From contig QHRA01000170.1 in NCBI GenBank assembly GCA_003221295.1, positions 1-37,970 on the forward strand: a DNA stretch of 37,970 nt, given 5' to 3'. Within the stretch, counting starts at the first letter, position 1. The number at the start of each line of letters is the position of its first letter. This document shows positions 1-7,802 of this stretch, one piece after another. The position numbers and the translations under genes are program-made. The stretch comes from Verrucomicrobiota bacterium (lineage in GTDB: Bacteria; Verrucomicrobiota; Verrucomicrobiia; Chthoniobacterales; UBA10450). Under the pieces are notes generated by a model. That model ran no database searches, was not told the origin of the DNA, and worked only from the letters and a program-made list of their open reading frames with translations.

Positions 1-73
1 CGAACCGCCGAAAAAGCCAGTCTTCCGAACGCGCACTAAACTTAGAGTGAATGTGAAGATCGCACCGACTCAT
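1..73 (-). CDS. PHP-domain metal-dependent phosphoesterase, N-terminal fragment
   Basis: Only the first 24 codons are inside the window. The reading begins at an ATG that overlaps the stop of the upstream DUF2334 gene by four bases (ATGA). The visible start contains CDLHIHSKFSARSEDWL, which matches the first metal-binding motif of PHP-domain hydrolases (D-x-H-x-H-S-x-x-S, here DLHIHSKFS). PHP proteins are di- or trinuclear metal phosphoesterases. The S-x-x-W-L-x-R continuation is typical of a stand-alone or glycosyltransferase-fused PHP group that often sits beside polysaccharide-deacetylase-like genes. Translational coupling to that neighbour fits a shared envelope or polysaccharide role, but this is inference. 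The rest of the protein lies beyond the left edge. Confidence 0.6.
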   Translation of the reverse strand, partial: MSRCDLHIHSKFSARSEDWLFRRF

Positions 74-879
74 GCCGCTTTTCGATTTGTTCGCTGCCTC
101 CCAATCCAATCGCGATAGGTGGTCGCATTACGGGTGCGGGCGAAGCGCTGGATGAACTGAAGGATTTGCTTCCAGATTTTCGGAGCCTCGAAATCCGGCG
201 GATGGATACTCAAACGCGCCAGCTCGCGCATTTCGAGACTGCGCGAGAGCGCGGCATTCCAACCCAGGCTGACGGTGCGACGCCATCCCGAATGCGTGCT
301 GTAAACCAACGAGCGCGTTGGCTCGCGTTCGCCGGTTAGAAGATCAAGCACGCTGTCGATCCGAGTGGTATATTGCATTCCAGCATCACGCGCCGCGCGT
401 TCCCCTGCTGCATTGAGCAGCCAGGCTGGGGCCACAAATCCAATCGGCGATAGCCGCGCGGCTTTGAATTCATCACGCGCTTGGGTAATCCGCGCAAACG
501 CTTCGTCGTAATCGAGATCGAAAAATTCACCTTCGTCCTTGGTGTAAAATCGGGTCATGAATTTCTCTCTGATCCGTTCACCCGCACGCCGTGGGCGTTC
601 ATGAAAATAACCGTGAATCACAATCTCATGCCCACGCGCCTCGAGATCGCGCAACCATGAAACAAAATTCTTATCCTCAGTCGCGTTCCCTTGCCGATGA
701 TAATTCGGCACAACCAAAAGCGAAGTAGTACGAATGCCGGCGCGTTTCAGCGCCTCGATAATTCTGGCCGACGCCCTATGTGTGCAGGGCGCAACATCGT
801 GCAACGAAACTACAAATGAACGCCTCGGGGTTTCCGCCGCCAACATTGGCAGGAAATCCGCGGCCACCGCCTCCGTCAT
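70..879 (-). CDS. DUF2334-type polysaccharide deacetylase-like protein
   Basis: This is a 269-residue protein of the DUF2334 / carbohydrate-esterase-4-like fold. The first conserved block is SLHDVAP, near residue 26, with the HD pair expected to bind metal. The second is EIVIHGYFH near residue 85, giving the H-x3-H ligands. Later blocks are GFVAPAW (near 155) and LSIHPPD (near 225). The reading frame runs open upstream to 1089, but the start at 879 places the first motif at the usual distance and avoids overlap with the divergent tmk. The protein has no signal peptide, so it is probably cytoplasmic. It is translationally coupled to a PHP-domain gene. The real substrate is unknown; deacetylation of a glycan is only a family-level expectation. 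Confidence 0.7.
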   Translation of the reverse strand: MTEAVAADFLPMLAAETPRRSFVVSLHDVAPCTHRASARIIEALKRAGIRTTSLLVVPNYHRQGNATEDKNFVSWLRDLEARGHEIVIHGYFHERPRRAGERIREKFMTRFYTKDEGEFFDLDYDEAFARITQARDEFKAARLSPIGFVAPAWLLNAAGERAARDAGMQYTTRIDSVLDLLTGEREPTRSLVYSTHSGWRRTVSLGWNAALSRSLEMRELARLSIHPPDFEAPKIWKQILQFIQRFARTRNATTYRDWIGRQRTNRKAA

Positions 880-967
880 GGTCTCAAACTTCCCCCTCCG
901 AGGCCAGCCGAACAAGGCGAAAATGGGGCGTTCGACAATGGCTCTCCTTTGCCGCAAAATCGTGCCC

Positions 968-1633
968 ATGCCGCTGATCACGTTCGAAGGCTCCGAGGGT
1001 TGCGGAAAATCGACCCAGGTGAAACGGCTCGCTAGTCGGTTGGAAAAGTGGGGGATCGCAGCAGCGCCATTTCGGGAACCCGGCGGCACCGCGATTGGCG
1101 AAGCTATTCGGCATTTGCTCCAGCATTCTGAAGAGAATCACGCCATGACTCCGGAGACCGAATTGCTCCTTTTTGAAGCGAGCCGCAGCCAACTCGTGCG
1201 CGAAAAAATTCAGCCGGCGTTGCAGCGCGGTGAATGGGTGATTTGCGATCGTTTTTTTGATTCAACCACGGTTTACCAAGGTGCGGCGCGGCATCTCGAT
1301 CGCGGGCTCGTCAAAAAGCTGAACGCCTTTGCCATTGGCGATTGCATTCCCGATCTTACTTTCGTGCTCGACATTGATCGAGCCATCGCCCAATCGCGTC
1401 TCGGCAATCGAAAAAAAATTCGCGATCGCATGGAAGACGAGTCTGATGAATTTCACCAGCGGGTGATCCGCGCCTATCGACAACTGGCGAAAGATGAACC
1501 GAAACGCGTAGTCCTGATCGATGGTCGAAGCTCGGTCGACGCAGTCGAGCAACAAATCTGGAATGCACTTGCTCAACGCTTTCCCGACCTCGGAAAACAT
1601 CAAACTCCAAACATCAAACTTCAAACATCCTGA
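968..1633 (+). CDS. tmk: dTMP kinase (thymidylate kinase)
   Basis: Thymidylate kinase phosphorylates dTMP to dTDP with ATP in the cytoplasm. The 221-residue protein has the P-loop GSEGCGKST at residues 8-16. The DR motif lies in ICDRFFDSTTVYQG near residue 93, and a lid region with RKKIRDRMED follows. The frame is open upstream to 734, but that extension lacks similarity; the ATG at 968 places the P-loop at residue 8, as in the family. No clear Shine-Dalgarno is visible. The last dozen codons are formed by a 14-base direct repeat (1601-1628), giving an odd C-terminal tail (KHQTPNIKLQTS) that is unlikely to belong to the ancestral enzyme. Its stop abuts the start of holB with no gap, an arrangement (tmk-holB) common across bacteria. 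Confidence 0.93.
   Translation: MPLITFEGSEGCGKSTQVKRLASRLEKWGIAAAPFREPGGTAIGEAIRHLLQHSEENHAMTPETELLLFEASRSQLVREKIQPALQRGEWVICDRFFDSTTVYQGAARHLDRGLVKKLNAFAIGDCIPDLTFVLDIDRAIAQSRLGNRKKIRDRMEDESDEFHQRVIRAYRQLAKDEPKRVVLIDGRSSVDAVEQQIWNALAQRFPDLGKHQTPNIKLQTS
1601..1628 (+). repeat. 14-bp direct repeat forming the 3' end of tmk
   Basis: Two adjacent copies of CAAACTYCAAACAT (1601-1614 and 1615-1628) differ at one base. They are AC/T-rich, unlike the surrounding coding sequence, and run up to the tmk stop. They encode the protein's C-terminal tail. This looks like a small intergenic repeat tract that has been captured by the reading frame. Confidence 0.6.
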
Positions 1634-2602
1634 ATGTCTTTCTCCGCCGACAGCGCGTTGGAATATTTGCAACGCGCGCACAAAAAACACCGGCTCGCTC
1701 ACGCCTATCTCATTTCAGGTCCAGCTGGGAGCGGGAAAGCGGACGTTGCCGCCCGGCTGGCTGCGGCTTTGAACAAGACCACGCCGGAGAAAGTTCTGCG
1801 CGCGCAAGCGCCCGATGTTTTTGTGACCGAACCCGCCTCGCGCTCGCGCAAAATTGTGGTCGATCAAATTCGCACTCTCGAGCGCGCCCTCCAATTGCGC
1901 ACCGTCGACAATCGCAAAAAGATCGGGATCATTCACGATGCCGATCGAATGCAAACGCAGGCGGCGAACGCATTTCTAAAAACGCTGGAAGAACCGCCGC
2001 AGAATTCACTTCTGCTTTTGCTCACCGCTCTTCCCGAAGCACTGCCGGAGACAATCGTGTCGCGTTGCTTGAGCTTGCCTCTTCGAACTTCGTCCGAGGT
2101 CGCGGCTTCGCCGCAGGAGATGGAGTTGCTGCGGGTTCTGTGTGCGACAGCGGAAGAAAAATCGCGCAGTATCGAAAAGGCCTATCGAGTTTCGCAAGGA
2201 ATCCAAGGCCTGCTCAATTCCATTCGCGAGCAGATCAGGGACGAACATGCGATGGCGTTGAAGCGCGAGGAAACGCGTTACCGTCATACCACGGACGGGG
2301 GATGGTTGAATGAGCGCGAAGATTATTACAAGGCGCTAACGGAGAGTGTGTATCGCGAACGGCGGAGTCGTCTGATCGAGACGCTCTTTCTCTGGTGGGC
2401 GGACGTTCTGCGCGCGAGGGTCACGACGGCGGAACGCGTGCTCAAAAGTTGCACACAGGCGACAGAGAAAGTCGCAGCGCAATTGAAGACGGCGGAAGTC
2501 TTGAAACGAATCCGGCGTCTGGAAGAAATGCGCGACCAATTGAACACGACCGCGCAGGAAGCGCTCGTGCTCGAACTCGGTTGCCTCCACATTTTTCGTT
2601 AG
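1634..2602 (+). CDS. holB: DNA polymerase III delta' subunit-like clamp-loader protein
   Basis: This 322-residue AAA+ protein is the delta' subunit of the replicative clamp loader. Walker A is GPAGSGKA (residues 29-36). The block VDQIRTLERAL is followed by IGIIHDADRMQTQAANAFLK and TLEEPPQNS, then the sensor-1 and SRC-like segment ETIVSRCLSL. These are characteristic of DnaX/HolB proteins. The four zinc-binding cysteines that follow Walker A in the E. coli protein are absent: no Cys occurs between residue 36 and the VDQIR block. The gene starts on the base after the tmk stop, so the two are almost certainly co-transcribed and translationally coupled. The C-terminal third is poorly conserved and carries the collar domain in the family. 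Confidence 0.88.
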   Translation: MSFSADSALEYLQRAHKKHRLAHAYLISGPAGSGKADVAARLAAALNKTTPEKVLRAQAPDVFVTEPASRSRKIVVDQIRTLERALQLRTVDNRKKIGIIHDADRMQTQAANAFLKTLEEPPQNSLLLLLTALPEALPETIVSRCLSLPLRTSSEVAASPQEMELLRVLCATAEEKSRSIEKAYRVSQGIQGLLNSIREQIRDEHAMALKREETRYRHTTDGGWLNEREDYYKALTESVYRERRSRLIETLFLWWADVLRARVTTAERVLKSCTQATEKVAAQLKTAEVLKRIRRLEEMRDQLNTTAQEALVLELGCLHIFR

Positions 2603-2607
2603 CAGAC

Positions 2608-3726
2608 ATGCCGAAACGCCGCGCTCTTTCGGTCGCACTCATTGGGACAAAATTCATGGGCCGTGCCCATTCCAATGCCTGGCGGCAGGCCCCGCGCTTC
2701 TTTGACTTACCCGCTGATATTCGGATGGCAGCAATTTGTGGACGCGATCGCGCCGGGACCAGTCGCGCGGCGAAAATCCTGGGTTGGGAAAAGGCAGTGA
2801 TTGATTGGAAAGCGATCATCGCCGACCCGTTGATCGACATCGTCGATATTTGCACGCCTAACGATTCACACGCGGAGATTGCGATTGCCGCCGCGCGGGC
2901 GGGCAAAGCGATACTCTGCGAAAAACCGCTGGCGCGAAACGTGGCCGAAGCGCGACGGATGGTTGACGCGGTAAAACGCGCGCGGGTCGCGAACATGGTT
3001 TGTCACAATTACCGGCGCGTGCCGACAGTCGCGCTGGCCAAGCAAATGATCGATAGCGGTAAAATCGGCCATCGCATTTATCATTTTCGCGCTCGCTACG
3101 CCCAGGATTGGATTGCCGATGAAAATTTCCCGCTGGTCTGGCGCTTGCAATCCAAGGTCGCCGGCTCCGGCGCTCTCGGCGACATTGGCGCTCATATCAT
3201 CGATCTGGCGCGATTTCTCGTCGGCGAAATTGCAGTCGTTTCAGCGGTAAGCGAAACATTTGTCAAAAGGCGGTTAACAAAAAATAGACAGCCCGCCCGC
3301 GTCGACGTCGACGATGCGGTAAGCGTAATCGGCAAATTTCGCAACGCCGCCATCCTAAATCTCGAAGCGACGCGCTTTGCCCGCGGCCGCAAAAATCAGC
3401 TCACATTTGAAATCAACGGCAGCCGCGGTTCGCTTGCCTTCGATTTGGAGGAAATGAATCGACTGCGCTTTTACGATTCGGCTGATCCCAACCAGACGCG
3501 CGGATTTCGCGACATCATTGTTACGGAATCGAAGCACCCGTATGTCGGAAATTGGTGGCCGCCCGGCCATATCATTGGCTACGAGCATTCCTTTGTGCAT
3601 ACGGTCGCCGACTTTGTGAAAGCCATTGTCGCGCGCAAAAAGATCGAGCCCGATTTCACCGACGGATTAAAGACGCAGCGCGTGCTCGATGCCATCCAAC
3701 GTGCGCGACCTTTGTCCTCGCTGTAA
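2608..3726 (+). CDS. Gfo/Idh/MocA family NAD(P)-dependent oxidoreductase
   Basis: This 372-residue protein has the N-terminal Rossmann fold of the Gfo/Idh/MocA family. The dinucleotide loop is GTKFMGRAHSNAW (residues 13-25). The motif DIVDICTPNDSHAEIA comes next, and the catalytic EKP is at residues 105-107. The C-terminal half follows the alpha/beta domain of the family, including a GDIGAHIIDLARFL segment that carries conserved active-site D and H. The frame is open back to 2395, but the ATG at 2608 puts the Rossmann loop at the correct distance and lies only five bases after the holB stop, suggesting an operon. These enzymes oxidise or reduce sugars, inositols or sugar nucleotides; the substrate cannot be told from sequence. 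Confidence 0.85.
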   Translation: MPKRRALSVALIGTKFMGRAHSNAWRQAPRFFDLPADIRMAAICGRDRAGTSRAAKILGWEKAVIDWKAIIADPLIDIVDICTPNDSHAEIAIAAARAGKAILCEKPLARNVAEARRMVDAVKRARVANMVCHNYRRVPTVALAKQMIDSGKIGHRIYHFRARYAQDWIADENFPLVWRLQSKVAGSGALGDIGAHIIDLARFLVGEIAVVSAVSETFVKRRLTKNRQPARVDVDDAVSVIGKFRNAAILNLEATRFARGRKNQLTFEINGSRGSLAFDLEEMNRLRFYDSADPNQTRGFRDIIVTESKHPYVGNWWPPGHIIGYEHSFVHTVADFVKAIVARKKIEPDFTDGLKTQRVLDAIQRARPLSSL

Positions 3727-3744
3727 TCGAAGTAAGCCAATTAT

Positions 3745-4137
3745 ATGAAGCGAAAACAACCGGCACGAAACGCACGGCGACACCCGCAAAAACAAACAAG
3801 CCCAAGACCCACGATGATTATCTGGCTGCGTTGACGGAAGACAAGCGGGCCGCATTGCAAAAACTTCGCAAGGCAATTAAGACGGCCAGCGCCGAAAGCC
3901 GAAGAATGCATCAGTTATCAACTTCCAGCCTTTCGTCTGAACGGAAAATTTCTAGTGGCTTACGGTCCTGGGGCGAATCATTGCGGGTTCTATCCGGGTT
4001 CCGTCGGGCAGGCCTTTAAGAAAGAGCTGAAAGGCTACGATACCAGCAAGGGCACGGTCCGCTTTTCAGCCGACAAACCGTTGCCAGCCGTGTTGGTGCG
4101 GAAGTTAGTAAGGCTTCGGATCGAAGAGAAAGGGTGA
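3745..4137 (+). pseudogene. DUF1801 (YdhG-like) protein, broken by frameshifts
   Basis: The products of two frames together match a DUF1801 protein of about 130 residues. The first frame gives KPKTHDDYLAALTEDKRAAL and the second continues with EECISYQLPAFRLNGKF, then GFYPGS and LKGYDTSKGTVRFS. The switch lies at about 3886-3890: after the codons for T-A an extra base is needed to move from the frame of KTAS to that of APKAEEC. The natural ATG at 3745 (M-K-R-K) is also in a different frame from the following KTTGTKRTATPAK, so a one-base loss near 3750-3755 is likely too. The domain itself is otherwise full and conserved. This is either a recent pseudogene or two indel errors in the assembly. 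DUF1801 proteins are small cytoplasmic proteins of unclear function. Confidence 0.7.
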
Positions 4138-4173
4138 TGGCAGTATCGGTTATCGGTCATTAGTTAGATGCGC

Positions 4174-4545
4174 CTACCGCATGCCGGTGTCGCAGCGCCA
4201 CTCTACCCTGGTCATCTGCCCGGCAACGACATCGGCTTCGAAGGGACCGTAACGCGCGATTCCGCCTTTTTTGTCCTTCAGCGAAACCGTGTAGTGACCC
4301 GGTTCCAGCGAAAGACGGAAACGGCCTTGATCATCAGTAGTGAAGAACGTCGCTGTTCCTTTTTCGTTTTGCACGATGAATGTCGCGTTTGCTAATGGCC
4401 TCGAATCGGGAACTCCGACTCTCGCTGGTCCGCCGTGCACGGGACCGACGGTGATAATGCCTTCGATCCCGGTTTGTGGTTCAGAGGCATAGAGGGCTAC
4501 GGCAAGGAGCAAGCAGCAGGATAGAATGGACGGCGTCGAGATCAC
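4174..4545 (-). CDS. Small secreted protein with carboxypeptidase-regulatory-like (beta-sandwich) domain
   Basis: The predicted 123-residue protein starts at a GTG (4545) immediately before a hydrophobic stretch, STPSILSCCLLLAVALYA, that behaves as a signal peptide. The mature part is a single beta-sandwich of the carboxypeptidase-regulatory-like/transthyretin-like type: NATFIVQNEKGTATFFTTDD, then GRFRLSLEPGHYTVSLKD. This is the usual pattern of turns with a G-x-F-x-x-x-L-x-P-G-x-Y motif. The frame is open to an ATG at 4635, but that extension runs through a CTGAAA octamer tract and looks non-coding. The protein is probably periplasmic or surface exposed; binding or structural role only. No catalytic residues are seen. 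Confidence 0.6.
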   Translation of the reverse strand: MISTPSILSCCLLLAVALYASEPQTGIEGIITVGPVHGGPARVGVPDSRPLANATFIVQNEKGTATFFTTDDQGRFRLSLEPGHYTVSLKDKKGGIARYGPFEADVVAGQMTRVEWRCDTGMR

Positions 4546-4552
4546 ATCAATA

Positions 4553-4584
4553 CTGAAAAGCTGAAATCCTGAAATGCTGAAATG
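4553..4584 (+). repeat. Four tandem 8-bp repeats (CTGAAANN)
   Basis: Four consecutive octamers, CTGAAAAG, CTGAAATC, CTGAAATG and CTGAAATG, occupy this stretch exactly. It lies just upstream of the GTG start of the small secreted protein on the minus strand, so it falls in that gene's leader. Comparable low-complexity tracts occur at 1601-1628 and around 4144-4163. Confidence 0.7.
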
Positions 4585-4675
4585 GGTCGCATTGGGCTTA
4601 GGTGTCGCATAGGTCGTATATGCCTGGCGGCGCAACAGAATTCTTTTGCAAGCTAGCGGCGGCTGCCAGCGAGAA

Positions 4676-5509
4676 TCACGCGGCTTTCCTGTGACGCGAC
4701 ACGGCAGAACTCTTGCGCGTGTGATGGGTTTTTCGTGTCTTGTTCAAGCTCTCCTGCAGCACCGACACGAGATCGATCACTTTCGTGGATGGTCGCGGTT
4801 TCGGTTTCGGTTTTTCTTCGATTTCTTTTCCGCCCGCTTCGACTTTTTCTTCGATCACTTCCATCAAAGCCTCGCGGTAATCGTCGCGATATTTCTTTGG
4901 ATCCCATTTCGCCGACATGCTTTCGACGAGGGCTTTTGCCATATCAAGCTCGCGTTTCCCCGGCTCGATTTTTTTCGGAACATGGAGCTTGTCTGCATCC
5001 GCCAGTTCCTCGGCGAAGTGCATCAGTTCCAGAACGAGCACGCTGTCTTCCGCTTTGACTCCAGCAAGATATTGCCGCGTCTTAATCACCACCTTCGCGA
5101 TCCCGACCTTGCCGGTCCTCGCAAGAGTATCGCGCAACAACACATAAGCCTTGTCACCGCCTTTTTGGGGCTCTAAATAATAAGGTTTGTAGAAGAACAT
5201 CGGATCGATCTCTTCCTGATCGACGAAATCCTGGATGTCGACGGTCTGAGTTGCCTCGAGATCGACGCGCTGAAAATCTTCGTCCTTTAGGAGAACGTAT
5301 TTACCTTTTTCATATTCGTAGCCTTTGACGATCTCGTCCCACGGTACTTCCTTGCCGTCTTTCTCTGCCACCCGCTTGTAATTGACCGGGCTCAAATCTT
5401 TCGCGCGCAACAGCCGAAACTTCAGTTCTTCTCTGCGGGTCGCGGGATAGAGGGCAATGGGAATGTTGACTAACCCGAAGCTGATACTGCCTTTCCAGAT
5501 CGCTCGCAT
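4676..5509 (-). CDS. ku: Non-homologous end-joining protein Ku
   Basis: Bacterial Ku forms a homodimeric ring on DNA double-strand ends and recruits a ligase, usually LigD. The 277-residue protein begins MRAIWKGSISFGLVNIPI, the canonical Ku start, which fixes the ATG at 5509 rather than the open extension to 5557. The core includes KFRLLRAKDLSPVNYKRV, YEYEKGKYVLLKDEDF, the IDPMFFYKPYYLEP segment and ARTGKVGIAKVVIKTRQYL. The C-terminus is rich in lysine, proline and arginine after about residue 235, like the DNA- and LigD-contacting tails of other Ku proteins. No ligD, ligase or primase gene lies in the window, so the partner must be encoded elsewhere. Genes on both sides are unrelated. Confidence 0.95.
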   Translation of the reverse strand: MRAIWKGSISFGLVNIPIALYPATRREELKFRLLRAKDLSPVNYKRVAEKDGKEVPWDEIVKGYEYEKGKYVLLKDEDFQRVDLEATQTVDIQDFVDQEEIDPMFFYKPYYLEPQKGGDKAYVLLRDTLARTGKVGIAKVVIKTRQYLAGVKAEDSVLVLELMHFAEELADADKLHVPKKIEPGKRELDMAKALVESMSAKWDPKKYRDDYREALMEVIEEKVEAGGKEIEEKPKPKPRPSTKVIDLVSVLQESLNKTRKTHHTRKSSAVSRHRKAA

Positions 5510-5662
5510 ACGCAATTTATTTCGAAGCTGAACGCGTGAATGCGTGGATGAACGCAAATGCAGACGCGGATATTGTTGTGCTCGACGACCGATTGCCGCA
5601 GTACCGTAGCAATCTTACTGAGGCAGAGTTCGCGAATCGCGAGGGCGCAACCAACAGTACGC

Positions 5663-5679
5663 GGAGCGCGTTGCGCTCC
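5663..5679. other. Perfect 7-bp hairpin in the Ku-ispH intergenic region
   Basis: GGAGCGC and GCGCTCC are separated by a three-base loop. The hairpin lies in the 281-base gap between the ispH stop (5791) and the Ku start (5509). No T-tract follows on either strand, so it is not a clear intrinsic terminator. I see no convincing gene in the rest of the gap. Confidence 0.35.
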
Positions 5680-5790
5680 CCAAAATTTACGCCGCGGTTT
5701 CGGGCTTCATGCGCCGACTCGCGTGCGAAGCGGACACTTCCTCAAGGAGGTTGGGGCAAAACGCCGAATCCGTGTGGTTGCTTGCCCCTT

Positions 5791-7029
5791 TTACGCGGCG
5801 GTTTCCAACCGCGCTCTCGAGATGCCGCGCAGCTCAAACAACCTGATCAATGTTTCCTCGATCAAGTTATTGGGACACGAGGCGCCAGCGGTGATGCCGA
5901 CTACGACCGGACCGGGCGGCAACCAGAAATGGGAAACGACTTCACGCTTCTCGTGCAGATCGTAATGCTTGATCTCGGTCGCGGAGACCAGACGCGAAGC
6001 ATTCAAAACAAAATAAGTGGGCAGTTTTTCTTCGCCCATTTCGGCGAGGTGAGAGGTATTGGAGCTGTTGTAACCGCCCACCACCAACAGCAAATCCATC
6101 GGAACGTTTAGTAATTCGCGCAACGCATCCTGTCGCTCCTGGGTCGCACCGCAGATGGTATCGAAAAACCGAAAATTTCTCGCCGCTTCTTCCGCGCCAT
6201 CGCGATCGACAATCGCCTGACGCACCCGTCGCTGCACTTCCTCGGTCTCGCCACGCAACATCGTCGTTTGATTGGCCACACCGACCGTTTTCAAATGCAC
6301 ATCAGGGTCGAACCCAGCTGAGTGTGCGCCGTGGAACTTGTCCAGAAACGCCTGTTTGTCGCCGCCGTTCCGGATGTAATCGCAAACGTAGTCGGTGTCG
6401 GCCAGGGTAAGCACGACAAGATAATGGCCCTTGCCGTCACCCAGTGCGCGGGAGCTGGTTGCCTTCGTTTCTTCGTGTTCGGCCTTGCCGTGAATGATCG
6501 ACGTCACACTCTCGCTGGCATATTTGCGGACCCGTTTCCAAACACTCATGACGTCGCCGCAAGTGGTATCGACAATCTGGCATCCGTGATCCTTTATTTG
6601 TTGCAAAATGGACAGCTCCGTTCCGAACGCGGGCAGGATGACAACGTCGTCGGGCTGCAATTCGGAAATGTCGGCCTGTTTGTTTCGTCCGGTCAGGTTC
6701 TTGATGCCGAGCGAGGAAATTTGCTCGTTCACTTCCGGGTTGTGAATGATTTCGCCAACGATGAAGAGGCGGCGGTCCTGAAAAACTTTGCGGGCGGCAT
6801 AGGCGAGATCGATGGCGCGCTCGACGCCGTAACAGAATCCAAATTGCTTGGCCAGCCGCACCGTCACATCACCAACGGAAATGATGCCGCCGTTGCGCCG
6901 AACCCCCTCGACCACATCGCTGCGGTAATGTGATTCCACCTGTTCCTGCACCGCCGCCATCACATCAGGCGTGCGCAAGTTTACTTTTTCGCGGGCACTA
7001 GTGCCGCTCGAGATCAGGTTTGTGCTCAC
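5791..7029 (-). CDS. ispH: 4-hydroxy-3-methylbut-2-enyl diphosphate reductase, long plant/cyanobacterial form
   Basis: IspH (LytB) catalyses the last step of the MEP isoprenoid pathway, reducing HMBPP to IPP and DMAPP with an iron-sulfur cluster. The three cluster cysteines are visible: C66 in FGFCYGVERA, C157 in DTTCGDVMSVW and C293 in DTICGATQERQ. The substrate-binding TSHL and SSNTSH motifs are also present (GGYNSSNTSHLAE). At 412 residues it is about 90 longer than the E. coli enzyme. The extra N-terminal 50 residues and the internal segment around 175-260 match the layout of cyanobacterial and chloroplast IspH. The gene stands alone on the minus strand, 33 bases after the L,D-transpeptidase stop. 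Confidence 0.93.
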   Translation of the reverse strand: MSTNLISSGTSAREKVNLRTPDVMAAVQEQVESHYRSDVVEGVRRNGGIISVGDVTVRLAKQFGFCYGVERAIDLAYAARKVFQDRRLFIVGEIIHNPEVNEQISSLGIKNLTGRNKQADISELQPDDVVILPAFGTELSILQQIKDHGCQIVDTTCGDVMSVWKRVRKYASESVTSIIHGKAEHEETKATSSRALGDGKGHYLVVLTLADTDYVCDYIRNGGDKQAFLDKFHGAHSAGFDPDVHLKTVGVANQTTMLRGETEEVQRRVRQAIVDRDGAEEAARNFRFFDTICGATQERQDALRELLNVPMDLLLVVGGYNSSNTSHLAEMGEEKLPTYFVLNASRLVSATEIKHYDLHEKREVVSHFWLPPGPVVVGITAGASCPNNLIEETLIRLFELRGISRARLETAA

Positions 7030-7062
7030 AAATTTTTCTTACGCGGCAATTTGCGGATTGCT

Positions 7063-7725
7063 CTATTCTAGAAGAGGGCTGCTGGGTTTCTCAAATGCCG
7101 CCGAAGTAATACTGATATGAGGATCAGGGTCGGGTGCGCGCGAATCATCGACCCGCTTCACCTTCGGGCCAATCGACTCGTCTTCCAGCTGCATAGTTGC
7201 GATGCGGACCGGCGTGCCAATACGAACGAGCGCGTAAAATTTCGGGGCCGCTTCACCCTTCAGACGAATGCAACCGTGCGTCCGGGGCACCGGATGCACG
7301 AAACCCTGATGAAATCCATAGGCCGGTGCGAACTCGCACCAGAATCCCATCGGGTAACCAACATAGCGTCCGGCAATATTAGAGCCGGCTTCAGCGGGCA
7401 CTACTCGATTGCCCTGAACGCGGAAACCATAAGAGCCGGAACGCTTGTCTTCCTCTTTCCGGTAAATGGTAAAATTCCCTCGTGGCGTCGGTTTGGAGGG
7501 AATGCCAACACTGCATGCCACTGCCATCAGGCAACGATCGCCTTCCATGACGTAAACGTTCTGCTTCGAAAGCGACACTTTCACTACTACCTTCGAAGGA
7601 TCATTTGGTTTGTAAGCCGTCACGTGATAGGGGCCGCCGCTCGTCACCCGCGATGTTTCGCAACTGGTGAAAATAAATGGACCGCAAAGGGCGAGAAGAA
7701 AAACAAGGCGTTTCAACATTCGCAT
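7063..7725 (-). CDS. L,D-transpeptidase (YkuD family) lipoprotein
   Basis: The 220-residue protein starts with a lipoprotein signal peptide: a charged MRMLKR, a hydrophobic core and a lipobox ending FTSC with the lipidated cysteine at residue 22. It is therefore predicted to be membrane-anchored and to act in the periplasm. The YkuD domain spans roughly residues 45-175. It contains GIPSKPTPRGNFTIYRK, the conserved FHQG histidine and the active-site motif THGCIRL, with nucleophile C152. L,D-transpeptidases form 3-3 peptidoglycan cross-links or attach proteins to the wall. The tail after residue 185 is proline- and charge-rich and not conserved. It is probably co-transcribed with ispH, which begins 33 bases downstream. 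Confidence 0.88.
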   Translation of the reverse strand: MRMLKRLVFLLALCGPFIFTSCETSRVTSGGPYHVTAYKPNDPSKVVVKVSLSKQNVYVMEGDRCLMAVACSVGIPSKPTPRGNFTIYRKEEDKRSGSYGFRVQGNRVVPAEAGSNIAGRYVGYPMGFWCEFAPAYGFHQGFVHPVPRTHGCIRLKGEAAPKFYALVRIGTPVRIATMQLEDESIGPKVKRVDDSRAPDPDPHISITSAAFEKPSSPLLE

Positions 7726-7802
7726 AATTCTCGGTAACTAATCAGGGCTGCTCGCTTTTTCAACTTAAGCCTGAGTCGTTGCGATAAAACAGTTTGCAAC
7801 AT

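Noticed and set aside
5536-6111. Plus-strand frame of 191 codons between Ku and ispH
   Set aside because: Its second half is the antisense of ispH, and the first part shows no domain or ribosome binding site.
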